Assembly (NCBI GenBank): GCA_022843585.1
Contig: JALHNJ010000009.1
Span: forward strand, 62,001-126,000
Origin: Chitinophagaceae bacterium
Lineage (GTDB): Bacteria; Bacteroidota; Bacteroidia; Chitinophagales; Chitinophagaceae
Length of the DNA stretch: 64,000 nucleotides
Reading direction: 5' to 3'
Part shown: positions 43,905 to 53,110 of the stretch, piece by piece
Position numbering within the stretch: the first letter of the stretch is position 1
How the letters are laid out: each line of letters starts with the position of its first letter
Translations under genes and position numbers: made by a program
Notes under the pieces: model-generated
Seen by the model: the letters and a program-made list of their open reading frames with translations, nothing else
Databases searched by the model: none
What the model was told of the DNA's origin: nothing

Positions 43905-44678
43905 ATGGAAGTACACCACCACTCACACACTGCCCGGAAAAAATGGACACATTATTTTTGGGAGTTTTTAATGCTGTTCCTTGCTGTAACACTTGGTTTT
44001 TTTGTAGAAAACCAGCGGGAGCATTATGTTGAAGGCATTCGTGAAAAAAAATATATACAATCTTTAGTTGCTGATCTGATGTCCGACACCGCAAGTTTTA
44101 GTAATTCCCTGAATAAAAACAGGCAAACGATCCGGGCTTTTGATTCAGTCATCCATTTGCTGAAAAACTATAACAGTAATGAGGAAACCAACCAAAAATT
44201 ATATTCCCTGGTTCGACTAAGCAACCCGTTAATTGGGGCTGTTAAAATTAATTATACGGCTTTTGATCAGATGCGGACTTCAGGTAACCTTAGACTGATC
44301 CGCAATCAGGCCATTATTGACAGTATTAGTAATTATTATTTCCAAGCAAGAAATATTGAACGGAACAACGATTTGCTGGAAGAACGATTCAGGGCAAAGG
44401 TAGAATTTGAAGGAAAAGTATTTGATGGCGGAGTTTTTCAAAACATGATGGACATAGAAGATTTCAAAATGGATATAGCAGATTTCAAATTGAAACCGCC
44501 TTCCGGAAATCCATTGTTGGTTACTTCAGATAAGGCGGTACTAAACGAATTTATTGTAAGAAATCATTACCTTATTTCCATTCTGCTTTTTACAGAAGCT
44601 TCCGTAAAAAAAGAGCAAAAGAGAGCAATCGGGCTAATTAATTTTTTAGTGAAAAAATATAATATCAAATCAAATTAA
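43905..44678 (+). CDS. Membrane paralogue array, member 3
   Basis: Shares the N-terminal signature without change but has GFFVENQREHYVEGIREKKY after the helix, a variant also close to member 1. Mid-block MRTSGNLRLIRNQAIIDSI; a PPSGNPLL segment near the C-terminus is shared with members 4 and 5. Ends KKYNIKSN, the only copy lacking the terminal YHxK form. Starts six bases after member 2. Confidence 0.82.
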   Translation: MEVHHHSHTARKKWTHYFWEFLMLFLAVTLGFFVENQREHYVEGIREKKYIQSLVADLMSDTASFSNSLNKNRQTIRAFDSVIHLLKNYNSNEETNQKLYSLVRLSNPLIGAVKINYTAFDQMRTSGNLRLIRNQAIIDSISNYYFQARNIERNNDLLEERFRAKVEFEGKVFDGGVFQNMMDIEDFKMDIADFKLKPPSGNPLLVTSDKAVLNEFIVRNHYLISILLFTEASVKKEQKRAIGLINFLVKKYNIKSN

Positions 44679-44680
44679 TT

Positions 44681-45415
44681 ATGGAAGTACACCACCACTC
44701 CCATACCGCCCGAAAAAAATGGACACATTATTTCTGGGAGTTTTTAATGCTGTTCCTCGCTGTGTTCTGCGGATTTTTGGCAGAGTATCAACTGGAGCAT
44801 AAAATAGAACATGACCGGGAGAAAAAATATATCCGGTCATTTATTGAAGACCTTAAATCTGATACATTATTTATTGTCCGCCATTTGAATCACAAAGGTC
44901 AAAAAATAAAAGAGTATGATTCACTCATCTGGTATCTTAATTCTCCTGATCCCGATCAATACGGAGGGAGAATTTATTTTTTGGGCCGCCAGTTAACCAG
45001 GTCTCCTATTTTCACGCCTGCTGACGGAACGATTAAGCAATTAATAAACTCAGGTGGTCTACGGCTTGTAAAAAATCAACAGGTATCCGACAGCATCATG
45101 GCTTACAATCAGGCCACTGACAGAATATTGCTGACACAAACAAGGCAGGAAGGTGAAACTGCTGAGATCAGGACCCTGACCGGCAAGCTTTTGGATCCGA
45201 ATATTCTTGAAACGATGGTTGACGGGGAAACAATATCTCCTCCTGCAGGCAATCCGGCACTTCGAACAACAACCAAAGAATTGATTCTCGATTTTATTTA
45301 TGCTGTTCATCAGCTAAAAGGAAGTGACAGGCTAAATGCTGTTCGTCTGAACCGGTTAAAAGAAAGGGCGGTTGGAATTATGCTTTTTTTAAAAAAGGAA
45401 TACCATATTAAATAG
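44681..45415 (+). CDS. Membrane paralogue array, member 4
   Basis: N-terminal signature identical to members 2, 3 and 5, then FLAEYQLEHKIEHDREKKY. Mid-block LINSGGLRLVKNQQVSDSI, then SPPAGNPALRT and the end LKKEYHIK. Starts two bases after member 3. The nucleotide sequence of the shared N-terminus differs from the other copies mainly at third codon positions, so the protein is being conserved rather than recently copied. Confidence 0.82.
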   Translation: MEVHHHSHTARKKWTHYFWEFLMLFLAVFCGFLAEYQLEHKIEHDREKKYIRSFIEDLKSDTLFIVRHLNHKGQKIKEYDSLIWYLNSPDPDQYGGRIYFLGRQLTRSPIFTPADGTIKQLINSGGLRLVKNQQVSDSIMAYNQATDRILLTQTRQEGETAEIRTLTGKLLDPNILETMVDGETISPPAGNPALRTTTKELILDFIYAVHQLKGSDRLNAVRLNRLKERAVGIMLFLKKEYHIK

Positions 45416-45420
45416 TCTTT

Positions 45421-46158
45421 ATGGAAGTACACCACCACTCACACACCGCCCGAAAAAAATGGACACACTATTTCTGGGAGTTTTTAATGTTGTTCCTCGC
45501 AGTGTTCTGCGGGTTTTTAGCAGAGTATCAATTGGAACATAAGATTGAAAAGGACAGGGAAAAACAATTCATAACATCTTACATAGAAGATTTGAAAATA
45601 GATACGGCATCCATCAATCGAAATCTTGAATATCAAAAAACAAGAAAAGAACAGTTGGATTCATTGATGCTATTTTTAGAAACACAAACAATAAAAGGAA
45701 ATGAAAGTGACGTGTATTATTTGGGAAGGGTTCTTATACGAACCAGACGTTTTCAAACTAGCGACAGAACCATTACCCAGTTGAAAAATTCAGGAGCGTT
45801 ACGGCTTATCCGGAATGAACAGGCAGCGGACAGTATCATCAGTTATCAGAAACTGGTTGAAACTGTTCTTGGTAATATAACAGACGAACGGGATGAGCGG
45901 AGAGATGCCGATCCTTTTATCTCAAGCATATTTAATCCGTATGTTTTTAATAAAATGTTGGACGACGACAACATCATTAGTAAGCCTTCGGGTAATCCTC
46001 CGCTGCGTTCTTATGATACTTCGTTACACCAGGATTTAGCTTATCGTATTCATCAATTGAAAGGGAGTAATAGAATTCTTTATACGAGGCTAACACAATT
46101 GCGTGAAAAGGCGGCTCGCATAATTATCTTTTTAAAAAAAGAATATCACCTGAAATAA
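45421..46158 (+). CDS. Membrane paralogue array, member 5
   Basis: Typical member: signature N-terminus, FLAEYQLEHKIEKDREKQF, mid-block LKNSGALRLIRNEQAADSI, KPSGNPPLRS and the end LKKEYHLK. It is the closest to the array consensus. Gap of five bases from member 4. Confidence 0.82.
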   Translation: MEVHHHSHTARKKWTHYFWEFLMLFLAVFCGFLAEYQLEHKIEKDREKQFITSYIEDLKIDTASINRNLEYQKTRKEQLDSLMLFLETQTIKGNESDVYYLGRVLIRTRRFQTSDRTITQLKNSGALRLIRNEQAADSIISYQKLVETVLGNITDERDERRDADPFISSIFNPYVFNKMLDDDNIISKPSGNPPLRSYDTSLHQDLAYRIHQLKGSNRILYTRLTQLREKAARIIIFLKKEYHLK

Positions 46159-46165
46159 ATTATTT

Positions 46166-46906
46166 ATGGAAGTACATGCACACTCACATACCCCCAGAAA
46201 TAAATGGACCCACTATCTCTGGGAATTTATCATGTTGTTCCTCGCTGTGTTCTGCGGATTTTTAGCAGAGTACCAGTTGGAACATAAAATTGAAAAAGAT
46301 AGGGAAGTACAGTTCATTAAATCGCTGATCGAAGATTTGAAAGAAGATGAAGTGGTTATTCAGCAAAATATTTCCATCAACCGCTCCAGAGTTGCGCAAA
46401 TGGACAGTTTTCTTACCATCATCAGCAATCCGGGGCAGCTCAAGCAAAATGGAAATAACATTTACTACATGGCGAGGATGGGGCCAAGGATCAGTATGTT
46501 AACTACCAACAACAAGACTTATGACCAGTTAAAAAATTCCGGCAGCTTTCGGCTGATACGTAAAAGTGAAACAGCCAACCAAATAATGGAGTACTATAAT
46601 AAGTTGCCGCTTATTAAAACACTGGAAGCTTTATATTTTGAAGAGTTTGCACAATACAAAAGCATTGCTTCAAAACTGCTCGACCCACTGGTACTCCGGT
46701 CTATGGAAATGCCCAATGGAGATATTAGCAGAGAGGCTAACAATCCCCAACTACGAACTACCAATCCTGAATTGCTTAAAGAGCTGGGTGTTTATATTGT
46801 TTACCTGAATGGCAGCACCCGTTCTATCGTACCATTAGAAGAAGATTTGTTAGTGAGTTCCCGAAAACTGGTTGAATACCTAAAAGAAAAATATCATTTG
46901 AAATAA
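46166..46906 (+). CDS. Membrane paralogue array, member 6
   Basis: Last member. The signature is slightly altered (MEVHAHSHTPRNKWTHYLWEF), keeping His at positions 4, 6 and 8. FLAEYQLEHKIEKDREVQF follows the helix; mid-block LKNSGSFRLIRKSETANQI; end KEKYHLK. Followed seven bases later by the DUF1624 gene, which is probably in the same transcript. Confidence 0.82.
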   Translation: MEVHAHSHTPRNKWTHYLWEFIMLFLAVFCGFLAEYQLEHKIEKDREVQFIKSLIEDLKEDEVVIQQNISINRSRVAQMDSFLTIISNPGQLKQNGNNIYYMARMGPRISMLTTNNKTYDQLKNSGSFRLIRKSETANQIMEYYNKLPLIKTLEALYFEEFAQYKSIASKLLDPLVLRSMEMPNGDISREANNPQLRTTNPELLKELGVYIVYLNGSTRSIVPLEEDLLVSSRKLVEYLKEKYHLK

Positions 46907-46912
46907 AATTAA

Positions 46913-48124
46913 ATGATGGAAGCTTCATTAACCACCAACAAAAAACGAATCGAATCCATTGATATCATCCGGGGAATTGCCATGGTGATAATGGCACTCG
47001 ATCATACAAGAGATTATTTTCATATTGGTGCTAATCTCGATGATCCGTTGAACCTGGCTACCACCACTCCTGCCTTATATTTCACCCGGTGGATCACACA
47101 TTTTTGTGCACCCATCTTTGTTTTTTTATCAGGCACTTCGATTTACTTACAGAGTTTACGTAAAACAAAAAAAGAACTTGGCATCTTTTTACTCAAGCGG
47201 GGTTTGTGGTTAATAATTGCTGAATGGGTGATCATCACTTTTGCATGGACATTCAATCCTTTCTATAATTTCATTGCTTTCCAGGTTATCTGGGCCATTG
47301 GTATCAGTATGGTAATGCTGGGGTTGATGATGCTCATCAGGCTTCCATATAAAGTTATATTTATACTCGGTGCTATTATTGTCGCCGGTCATAACTTATT
47401 AGACATTCCGGAAGCGGCTCCGGGTTTTCAAGCCAGCTTTGCCTGGGATCTGTTGCATCACGGCGTATTTAGACCTTATGAATTTTCACCCAATCGCTTC
47501 GCCTTTCTGGTCTATCCTTTTCCCGCATGGACAGGTGTAATGATGCTTGGCTATTGTGCCGGGGCATTGTTTACTCCTGCATATTCTTCGGAGCAACGCA
47601 GAAAAATTTTGACCCGTATCGGATTGGGATTGATCGTATTTTTTATAGCTCTTCGATTCTCCAATGTATATGGCGATCCGGTAGATTGGACCACACAGAA
47701 AAACGGATTCTACACATTCCTTTCTTTTATAAATGTAGATAAATACCCTCCTTCCTTATTGTACCTCTGCATCACCATTGGTCCGGCTTTATTACTACTG
47801 GCGTATATGGAGAAAATTAAAAACAGTTTTACCAATGCAATGGTTGTATTTGGCAGAACGGCTTTCTTCTATTATATCCTGCATATCTATCTTATTCACT
47901 TGTTGGCAGCCATTTGTTTTTTTGCCCGTGGCCATACCCTGGAAGATGCACAAAATGTAGGAGAGAAATTTCCTTTCCTATTCGTAGCTCCCGGCGAAGG
48001 ATATAATCTATGGGTAGTGTATGCTGTATGGCTGGCAGTGGTTATTGCGTTGTATCCGTTATGTAAACGATATGATAAGTATAAAACAAGTCATAAAGAA
48101 AAATGGTGGTTGAGTTATTTGTAA
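46913..48124 (+). CDS. DUF1624/HGSNAT-like membrane acyltransferase
   Basis: Ten- to eleven-helix protein of the DUF1624 (heparan-alpha-glucosaminide N-acetyltransferase catalytic-like) family. The N-terminus has RIESIDIIRGIAMVIMALDHTRDYFH with the catalytic-type His in DHTRDYF, then RWITHFCAPIFVFLSGTSIYL. Likely moves an acyl group across the membrane to an outer substrate; substrate unknown. It follows the six-gene array by six bases. Confidence 0.87.
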   Translation: MMEASLTTNKKRIESIDIIRGIAMVIMALDHTRDYFHIGANLDDPLNLATTTPALYFTRWITHFCAPIFVFLSGTSIYLQSLRKTKKELGIFLLKRGLWLIIAEWVIITFAWTFNPFYNFIAFQVIWAIGISMVMLGLMMLIRLPYKVIFILGAIIVAGHNLLDIPEAAPGFQASFAWDLLHHGVFRPYEFSPNRFAFLVYPFPAWTGVMMLGYCAGALFTPAYSSEQRRKILTRIGLGLIVFFIALRFSNVYGDPVDWTTQKNGFYTFLSFINVDKYPPSLLYLCITIGPALLLLAYMEKIKNSFTNAMVVFGRTAFFYYILHIYLIHLLAAICFFARGHTLEDAQNVGEKFPFLFVAPGEGYNLWVVYAVWLAVVIALYPLCKRYDKYKTSHKEKWWLSYL

Positions 48125-48186
48125 AAAAATAAAAGGGCCGGGCTCTTAACAATGATAAGGCAGTAAAATATTTATACGGAAAACCA

Positions 48187-48239
48187 GGTACCATATTTGA
48201 TTTTTTCTGCAACTGGAGATGCAGCAATAAATATGGTAC
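48187..48239. other. Long hairpin in the gap after DUF1624
   Basis: GTACCATATTT (48188-48198) and AAATATGGTAC (48229-48239) make a perfect 11-bp stem with an inner CTGCA/TGCAG helix. No T-run follows, so it is not a normal terminator. The rest of the 241-base gap holds nothing I can support beyond a weak promoter-like region near 48286-48326. Confidence 0.5.
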
Positions 48240-48365
48240 TGATTGAAATAAAATAGCACTCGCCGTTTGATTGGATAGCAAAAATTTGTGTGACAAAAAC
48301 AGGATGATAAATCAATGATGTATTTGCAACATTTTTAAACGCTGCATTTCATTAAACCAAAACAA

Positions 48366-49727
48366 ATGAATTCAACAGAAACTGTTTCATCCAAAAAGCT
48401 AAATGCGCTGCCTCCTCTGTCAGAACATCCTGTACTGCGTTATGCCACTTTTGTTGTTTTGTATTTTTCGCAAGGTATTCCGGAAGGCATAACAATTTTT
48501 GCCATCCCTGCATGGATGGCCATGAATGGTAAGAGTGCCGGAGAGATTGCCGGATATAGTGCAGTAATAATGATTCCGTTTAGTCTTAAAATTTTATTAG
48601 CCCCTTTCATGGAACGATTTACTTTTTTACCCATGGGGCGAAGAAGACCCTGGATGTTGTTTGGTCAGTTTGGTATTATGTGCAGCTTACTGGCACTATC
48701 CTTTGTGCCCGACCCGTTAAACAATGTTGCATTGCTTACTACCGTGGCAGTATCTGTTCACATTTTTATCATGTTCCAGGATATTGCTACTGATAGTTTA
48801 GTGATAGATATTGTTCCGCTTGAACAACAAGGCAAAGCCAACAGCTTGATGTGGGGTTCTAAAATTGTGGGTACTTCTTTATCGTTAGGATTGGGAAGTT
48901 GGCTCATTAACAGCTACGGCTTTTCATTTGCCGTTTCAATAATGGCGGTTTCCATTCTATTTTTTATGGTGGTTCCATTAGTATTAAGAGAAAGACAGGG
49001 TGAAAGATTATTGCCCTGGAGTGCCGGTGCCACTTCTCCTGATGCGGCATTATTGGCAATTGACAGCTGGGGTAAACTTTTCAAGTCGTTCAAACAAGTC
49101 CTCTTGCTACGTAATATCTGGTTGCTGGTTATCATCACTTTTATAATAATGGCTGCAGTGCATTACATGAGAACATTGCTTCCCATTTTTACTATAAAAA
49201 GCCTTGGATGGGATAATGTTTTTTATTCAAAAACTTACTCCACTTCCAATCTTATTGGAGGAATAATTGGAATGGTAACAGGAGGAATTATTATTTACCG
49301 GTTTGGTATCGTTCGCATGTTACAGAGCATCCTTTTAGTAACAGCCATACTTGTAGGCATTATGGCGTTTTCTAATGCCTTTTGGCAAGACAAATCTTTT
49401 GTCATCGGCTTTATTGCCTGCATCAACATATGTATCGTGCTGCTCAATATTGGTGTGCTGGCATTAGCGATGCAACTATGCTGGAAACGAATTTCGGCCA
49501 TGCAGTTCACCTTTTGCATGACGGTTTTTAACGGTGCGCTGGCAGCGGGTGCAGCATTGGTGGGATTACTTCGTAATCATTTCGGCTGGCAAACAATTTT
49601 TGTTGTATTCTCTTCCATCGTCATTTTGGCTATGCTGTTACTAAAGTTTATTAAAGTGAAAAAGCATTTGGAGCAAGTGGAAATGTTGGAGCAAAATTAT
49701 TTGAAAAATAATGCAGGCAGACTTTGA
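48366..49727 (+). CDS. MFS transporter, AmpG/PAT-like
   Basis: Twelve-helix major facilitator protein. The N-terminal helix pattern VLYFSQGIPEGITIFAIPAWM and KILLAPFMERF...GRRRPWMLFG (the MFS motif A equivalent) resemble the AmpG/PAT branch, which moves muropeptides or acetyl-CoA-like substrates. MFS family is clear; substrate unknown. Stands before the peptidase-type genes, which might suggest uptake of peptide or wall products. Confidence 0.83.
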   Translation: MNSTETVSSKKLNALPPLSEHPVLRYATFVVLYFSQGIPEGITIFAIPAWMAMNGKSAGEIAGYSAVIMIPFSLKILLAPFMERFTFLPMGRRRPWMLFGQFGIMCSLLALSFVPDPLNNVALLTTVAVSVHIFIMFQDIATDSLVIDIVPLEQQGKANSLMWGSKIVGTSLSLGLGSWLINSYGFSFAVSIMAVSILFFMVVPLVLRERQGERLLPWSAGATSPDAALLAIDSWGKLFKSFKQVLLLRNIWLLVIITFIIMAAVHYMRTLLPIFTIKSLGWDNVFYSKTYSTSNLIGGIIGMVTGGIIIYRFGIVRMLQSILLVTAILVGIMAFSNAFWQDKSFVIGFIACINICIVLLNIGVLALAMQLCWKRISAMQFTFCMTVFNGALAAGAALVGLLRNHFGWQTIFVVFSSIVILAMLLLKFIKVKKHLEQVEMLEQNYLKNNAGRL

Positions 49728-49788
49728 AGAACCGACACCATAATCGCTTAGACAAATAAAGACTCATTAAATAGTAAAAAATAACAAA

Positions 49789-51264
49789 ATGAAAAAAATA
49801 TTCACTGCGATTTGTATCGTATTGTCTCTAACGACTTTTACCCAATCAAACATTATGTATGATGTTGTGCTTAAGGGTGGTCGTGTCATTGATCCTGAAA
49901 CAAAACTGGATGCTATCAAAAATGTTGGCATCGTAAACAACCGCATTGCACAGATCAGCAGCGAACCCTTGCAAGGAAAAGAAATCATTAATGTAAGCGG
50001 ACTGGTTGTAGCTCCCGGCTTTATTGATCTCCACATACACGGCCGCAGTAATGTGGAGCAGGAATATCAATTGCATGATGGTGTAACAACTGCTCTGGAA
50101 TTGGAATGGGGCATTGAGCATTTAGGTAAATGGTACGAATCAAGAAAAGGAAAAGCACTCATTAATTACGGTGCCAGTGTAAACTGGCCTTTTGAACGGT
50201 TTAAAGCAATTGGTAAATACCAGAACGCTGTTGATAGTTTATTGCAAATGACGCTGAAAGGAGAAGCAAACATTGGGGCAATGACCAACACTATTTTACG
50301 AGCTGCTGCTGAAACTATTACTCTCGATGCTTTGAATCAAACATTGGCAAACATAACGGCTTCTTTGAGTGAAGGTGGCATTGGCATTGGTGCTCCCATT
50401 GGCTATTTGCCCAAAACAAATCCCAATGAAATGTTCCAGGTGTATAAACTGGCGGGTGAGTTGCAGGCCTTAGTGTTCTCACATGTGCGGCAGCCCGATA
50501 TTATTTCGATACAGGAAGCAATTGCTGTTGCCGTACTTACTAATGCGCCGCTGCATATTGTTCATATCAACAGTATGTCGCTGGGAAATATCGGACTGTC
50601 GCTGGAGATGGTAAGTGCTGCAAACAAAAAAGGTTTTGACATCAGCACCGAATTGTATCCCTACACGGCTGGTTCCACCGGGTTGCAAAGCGCCATGTTT
50701 GATGATGGCTGGCAGCAACGGTTGGACATTAGTTATGGCGACTTGCAATGGGTTGCCACCGGCGAACGGCTTACTAAAGAAACTTTTGATACCTATCGTA
50801 AAACCGGCGGCGTTGTTATTCTGCATGTAATGAAACCAGAGTGGATAAAAACAGGAATAGCCGCTCCCGGTGTAATGATTGCATCCGACGGAATGACCTA
50901 TGCAAAACTGGCTCATCCAAGAACGGCTGGTACTTTCTCAAGAGTATTGGGTAAATATGTAAGAGAAGATAAAGTGATTAACTTAAATACAGCTATTGAA
51001 AAAATGACACTGCTTCCTGCAAAGCGGCTAGAAAACATTGCTCCGATGATGCGTTTCAAAGGGAGAATACAAGTAGGTGCTGATGCGGACATTACCATCT
51101 TTAATCCCAATACCATTATTGATAAAGCAACATTTGAAAAAGGCCTCGAGTTTTCAGCAGGAATTGAATATGTAATGGTGAATGGAAATTTTATTTTAAA
51201 GAATGGGAAAACAGTAGCTAATGTTTTTCCGGGGCAGGCTGTGTATGGAAAGTTTAAAAAATAA
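49789..51264 (+). CDS. Exported amidohydrolase, N-acyl-D-amino-acid deacylase-like
   Basis: Signal peptide (ending near residue 20), then a cyclic amidohydrolase/D-aminoacylase-type barrel: GGRVIDPETKLDAI (N-terminal sandwich), metal ligands GFIDLHIHG, HVRQPDI, HIVHINS, and the Asp in MIASDGMTYA. The C-terminal part (GRIQVGADADITIFNP) closes the sandwich. D-aminoacylase or dihydroorotase-like enzymes are the nearest; I cannot fix the substrate. Confidence 0.85.
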   Translation: MKKIFTAICIVLSLTTFTQSNIMYDVVLKGGRVIDPETKLDAIKNVGIVNNRIAQISSEPLQGKEIINVSGLVVAPGFIDLHIHGRSNVEQEYQLHDGVTTALELEWGIEHLGKWYESRKGKALINYGASVNWPFERFKAIGKYQNAVDSLLQMTLKGEANIGAMTNTILRAAAETITLDALNQTLANITASLSEGGIGIGAPIGYLPKTNPNEMFQVYKLAGELQALVFSHVRQPDIISIQEAIAVAVLTNAPLHIVHINSMSLGNIGLSLEMVSAANKKGFDISTELYPYTAGSTGLQSAMFDDGWQQRLDISYGDLQWVATGERLTKETFDTYRKTGGVVILHVMKPEWIKTGIAAPGVMIASDGMTYAKLAHPRTAGTFSRVLGKYVREDKVINLNTAIEKMTLLPAKRLENIAPMMRFKGRIQVGADADITIFNPNTIIDKATFEKGLEFSAGIEYVMVNGNFILKNGKTVANVFPGQAVYGKFKK

Positions 51265-51291
51265 CTCTTTAAAAACTCATTATAAATAAAC

Positions 51292-53082
51292 ATGAAAAAA
51301 ACAATTACATACCTCAGCATTTTTGCACTGCTCATTGCTTTTGCTATGCCACTTTTGGCACAAAAGAAAAACCAACCGATTCAATTGGAGTCACTGCTGG
51401 AACAATATTCAAAAGAATATTATGTACTAAATCCATTAGAAGCCACGCAGGCAGGTATCAATGATTACAATAGCCAGCTTGAAATTACCATCAGCGAAGA
51501 CTATATAAAAAAAGCAAAAGCACTCAATCAAAAATACCTCACCCAATTAGCTGCCATAAATAAAACAGGTTTAACAGCCTCTGAGCTATTAAGTGTTGAT
51601 GTGCTTACCTATAAATTGAAATCTGAAAACGAAATGGTTGATAATTATTTGTGGTTTTTCTACCGGCCTGTCGACCAATTCGTATTTAGTTTTCCAACAC
51701 GGTTTGCTACGTTAGGTTCAGGAGCCGGCTTTGTTCCTTTCAATACTGAAAAAGACTACAGAGATTTTATTAGCCGCATGAAAGGTTTTCAAACCTGGGT
51801 GGACCAGGCTATTGCAAATATGAAAAAGGGTGTTGCACAAAATAATACAAACCCCAGGGCTGCCATGGAAAAAGTGCCGCCACAATTAAAAGCATTATTT
51901 GAAGGTGGTTTACAAGAAAATGTTTTTTACAAACCCTTACTAAAACTACCCACCGACTTAGATAGTGTGGCAGCGGTTCAATTAAAAAAAGATTATTCGG
52001 ATGCGATAGAAACTATTATTAAGCCAGCTTATAAAAAACTGCATGATTATATTGTTGCTGATTATATCCACAAAGCAAGAAAGACTTCGGGCTTGTTAGA
52101 TAATAATAATGGGAAGAAAGAATATGTAGTGTGGTTAAAGTATTTTACCACCACCAATATTACTGCTGAACAAATTTTTAATTTAGGACTCAGTGAAGTT
52201 GCCCGCATTCGCAAGGAAATGGATTCTGTAAAATCACTGGTTGGTTTTAAAGCTGATTTAAAATCCTTTTTTGAATATGTAAAAACCGACCCTAAATTTT
52301 TCCCTTTCAAAACGGAAGAAGAAGTATTGGATAGATTCAGAAGCTTCTTGGATAAAATGTCACCGCAGTTAAACAAGCTTTTTAATTTAACCCCTAAAGC
52401 AAAATTTGAAGTAAGGGCTACTGAAAAATTTCGGGCTGCTGGTGCTAATGCGCAGTACAATAAACCATCGAGAGATGGAACAAGGCCTGGCATTTTTTAT
52501 GAAGTAATCCGTGACCCCGCACAATACAATTATTTTGCGATGGAAGATTTATTTATACACGAAGCTATTCCAGGTCATCATTATCAACTAGCTCTTCAAC
52601 AAGAGGCTGATATTCCAGAATTCAGAAAAGCTTATACCACAAGTGCTTTTGCGGAAGGATGGGCATTATATGCCGAAAGCTTAGGTACCGAATTAGGTAT
52701 GTATAAAGATCCCTATCAATATTTGGGCAGACTAAATGGTGAAATTGAACGAGCTATTCGTTTGGTTGTTGATGCGGGCATTCATTACAAAGGCTGGAGT
52801 CGGGAAAAAGCAATCGCTTATATATTGGAGAACCAACCTATGTCTGCAATTGAAGCAGAACAACGGATAGAACGGTATATGGTAACAGCAGGACAGGCAG
52901 TTAGCTATAAAGTAGGTGAGTTAAAAATTATTGAATTGCGTGAAAGAGCAAAGAAGAAATTGGGGAATAAATTTGACATTAAAGAATTCCATGATGAAGT
53001 GTTGAAAGATGGTTGTCTGCCGCTGATTATTTTGGAAACAAAAATTAAAAGGTGGATTGAAAGTAAAGCAGTCAAGAATTAA
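51292..53082 (+). CDS. DUF885 zinc metallopeptidase
   Basis: Exported, 596 residues, signal peptide ending MPLLA-QKKN. The DUF885 zinc site HEAIPGHHYQ is at about 423-432 with the second Glu region FAEGWALYAESLG about 27 residues later; the other family blocks (RPGIFYEVIRDPAQYNYFAMEDLF) are present. Possible aminopeptidase or carboxypeptidase activity on short peptides. It ends close to the esterase gene, and the two are probably cotranscribed. Confidence 0.88.
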   Translation: MKKTITYLSIFALLIAFAMPLLAQKKNQPIQLESLLEQYSKEYYVLNPLEATQAGINDYNSQLEITISEDYIKKAKALNQKYLTQLAAINKTGLTASELLSVDVLTYKLKSENEMVDNYLWFFYRPVDQFVFSFPTRFATLGSGAGFVPFNTEKDYRDFISRMKGFQTWVDQAIANMKKGVAQNNTNPRAAMEKVPPQLKALFEGGLQENVFYKPLLKLPTDLDSVAAVQLKKDYSDAIETIIKPAYKKLHDYIVADYIHKARKTSGLLDNNNGKKEYVVWLKYFTTTNITAEQIFNLGLSEVARIRKEMDSVKSLVGFKADLKSFFEYVKTDPKFFPFKTEEEVLDRFRSFLDKMSPQLNKLFNLTPKAKFEVRATEKFRAAGANAQYNKPSRDGTRPGIFYEVIRDPAQYNYFAMEDLFIHEAIPGHHYQLALQQEADIPEFRKAYTTSAFAEGWALYAESLGTELGMYKDPYQYLGRLNGEIERAIRLVVDAGIHYKGWSREKAIAYILENQPMSAIEAEQRIERYMVTAGQAVSYKVGELKIIELRERAKKKLGNKFDIKEFHDEVLKDGCLPLIILETKIKRWIESKAVKN

Positions 53083-53110
53083 GAATATCATACTCAATCA
53101 AATTTTTAAA

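Noticed and set aside
42337-46906. Recent gene conversion of the shared 5' ends
   Set aside because: Copies differ at many synonymous third positions in the shared region, pointing to protein-level constraint rather than recent copying.
50479-50916. 145-codon minus-strand frame within the amidohydrolase
   Set aside because: Antisense to metal-ligand motifs of the amidohydrolase; no signal or family match.
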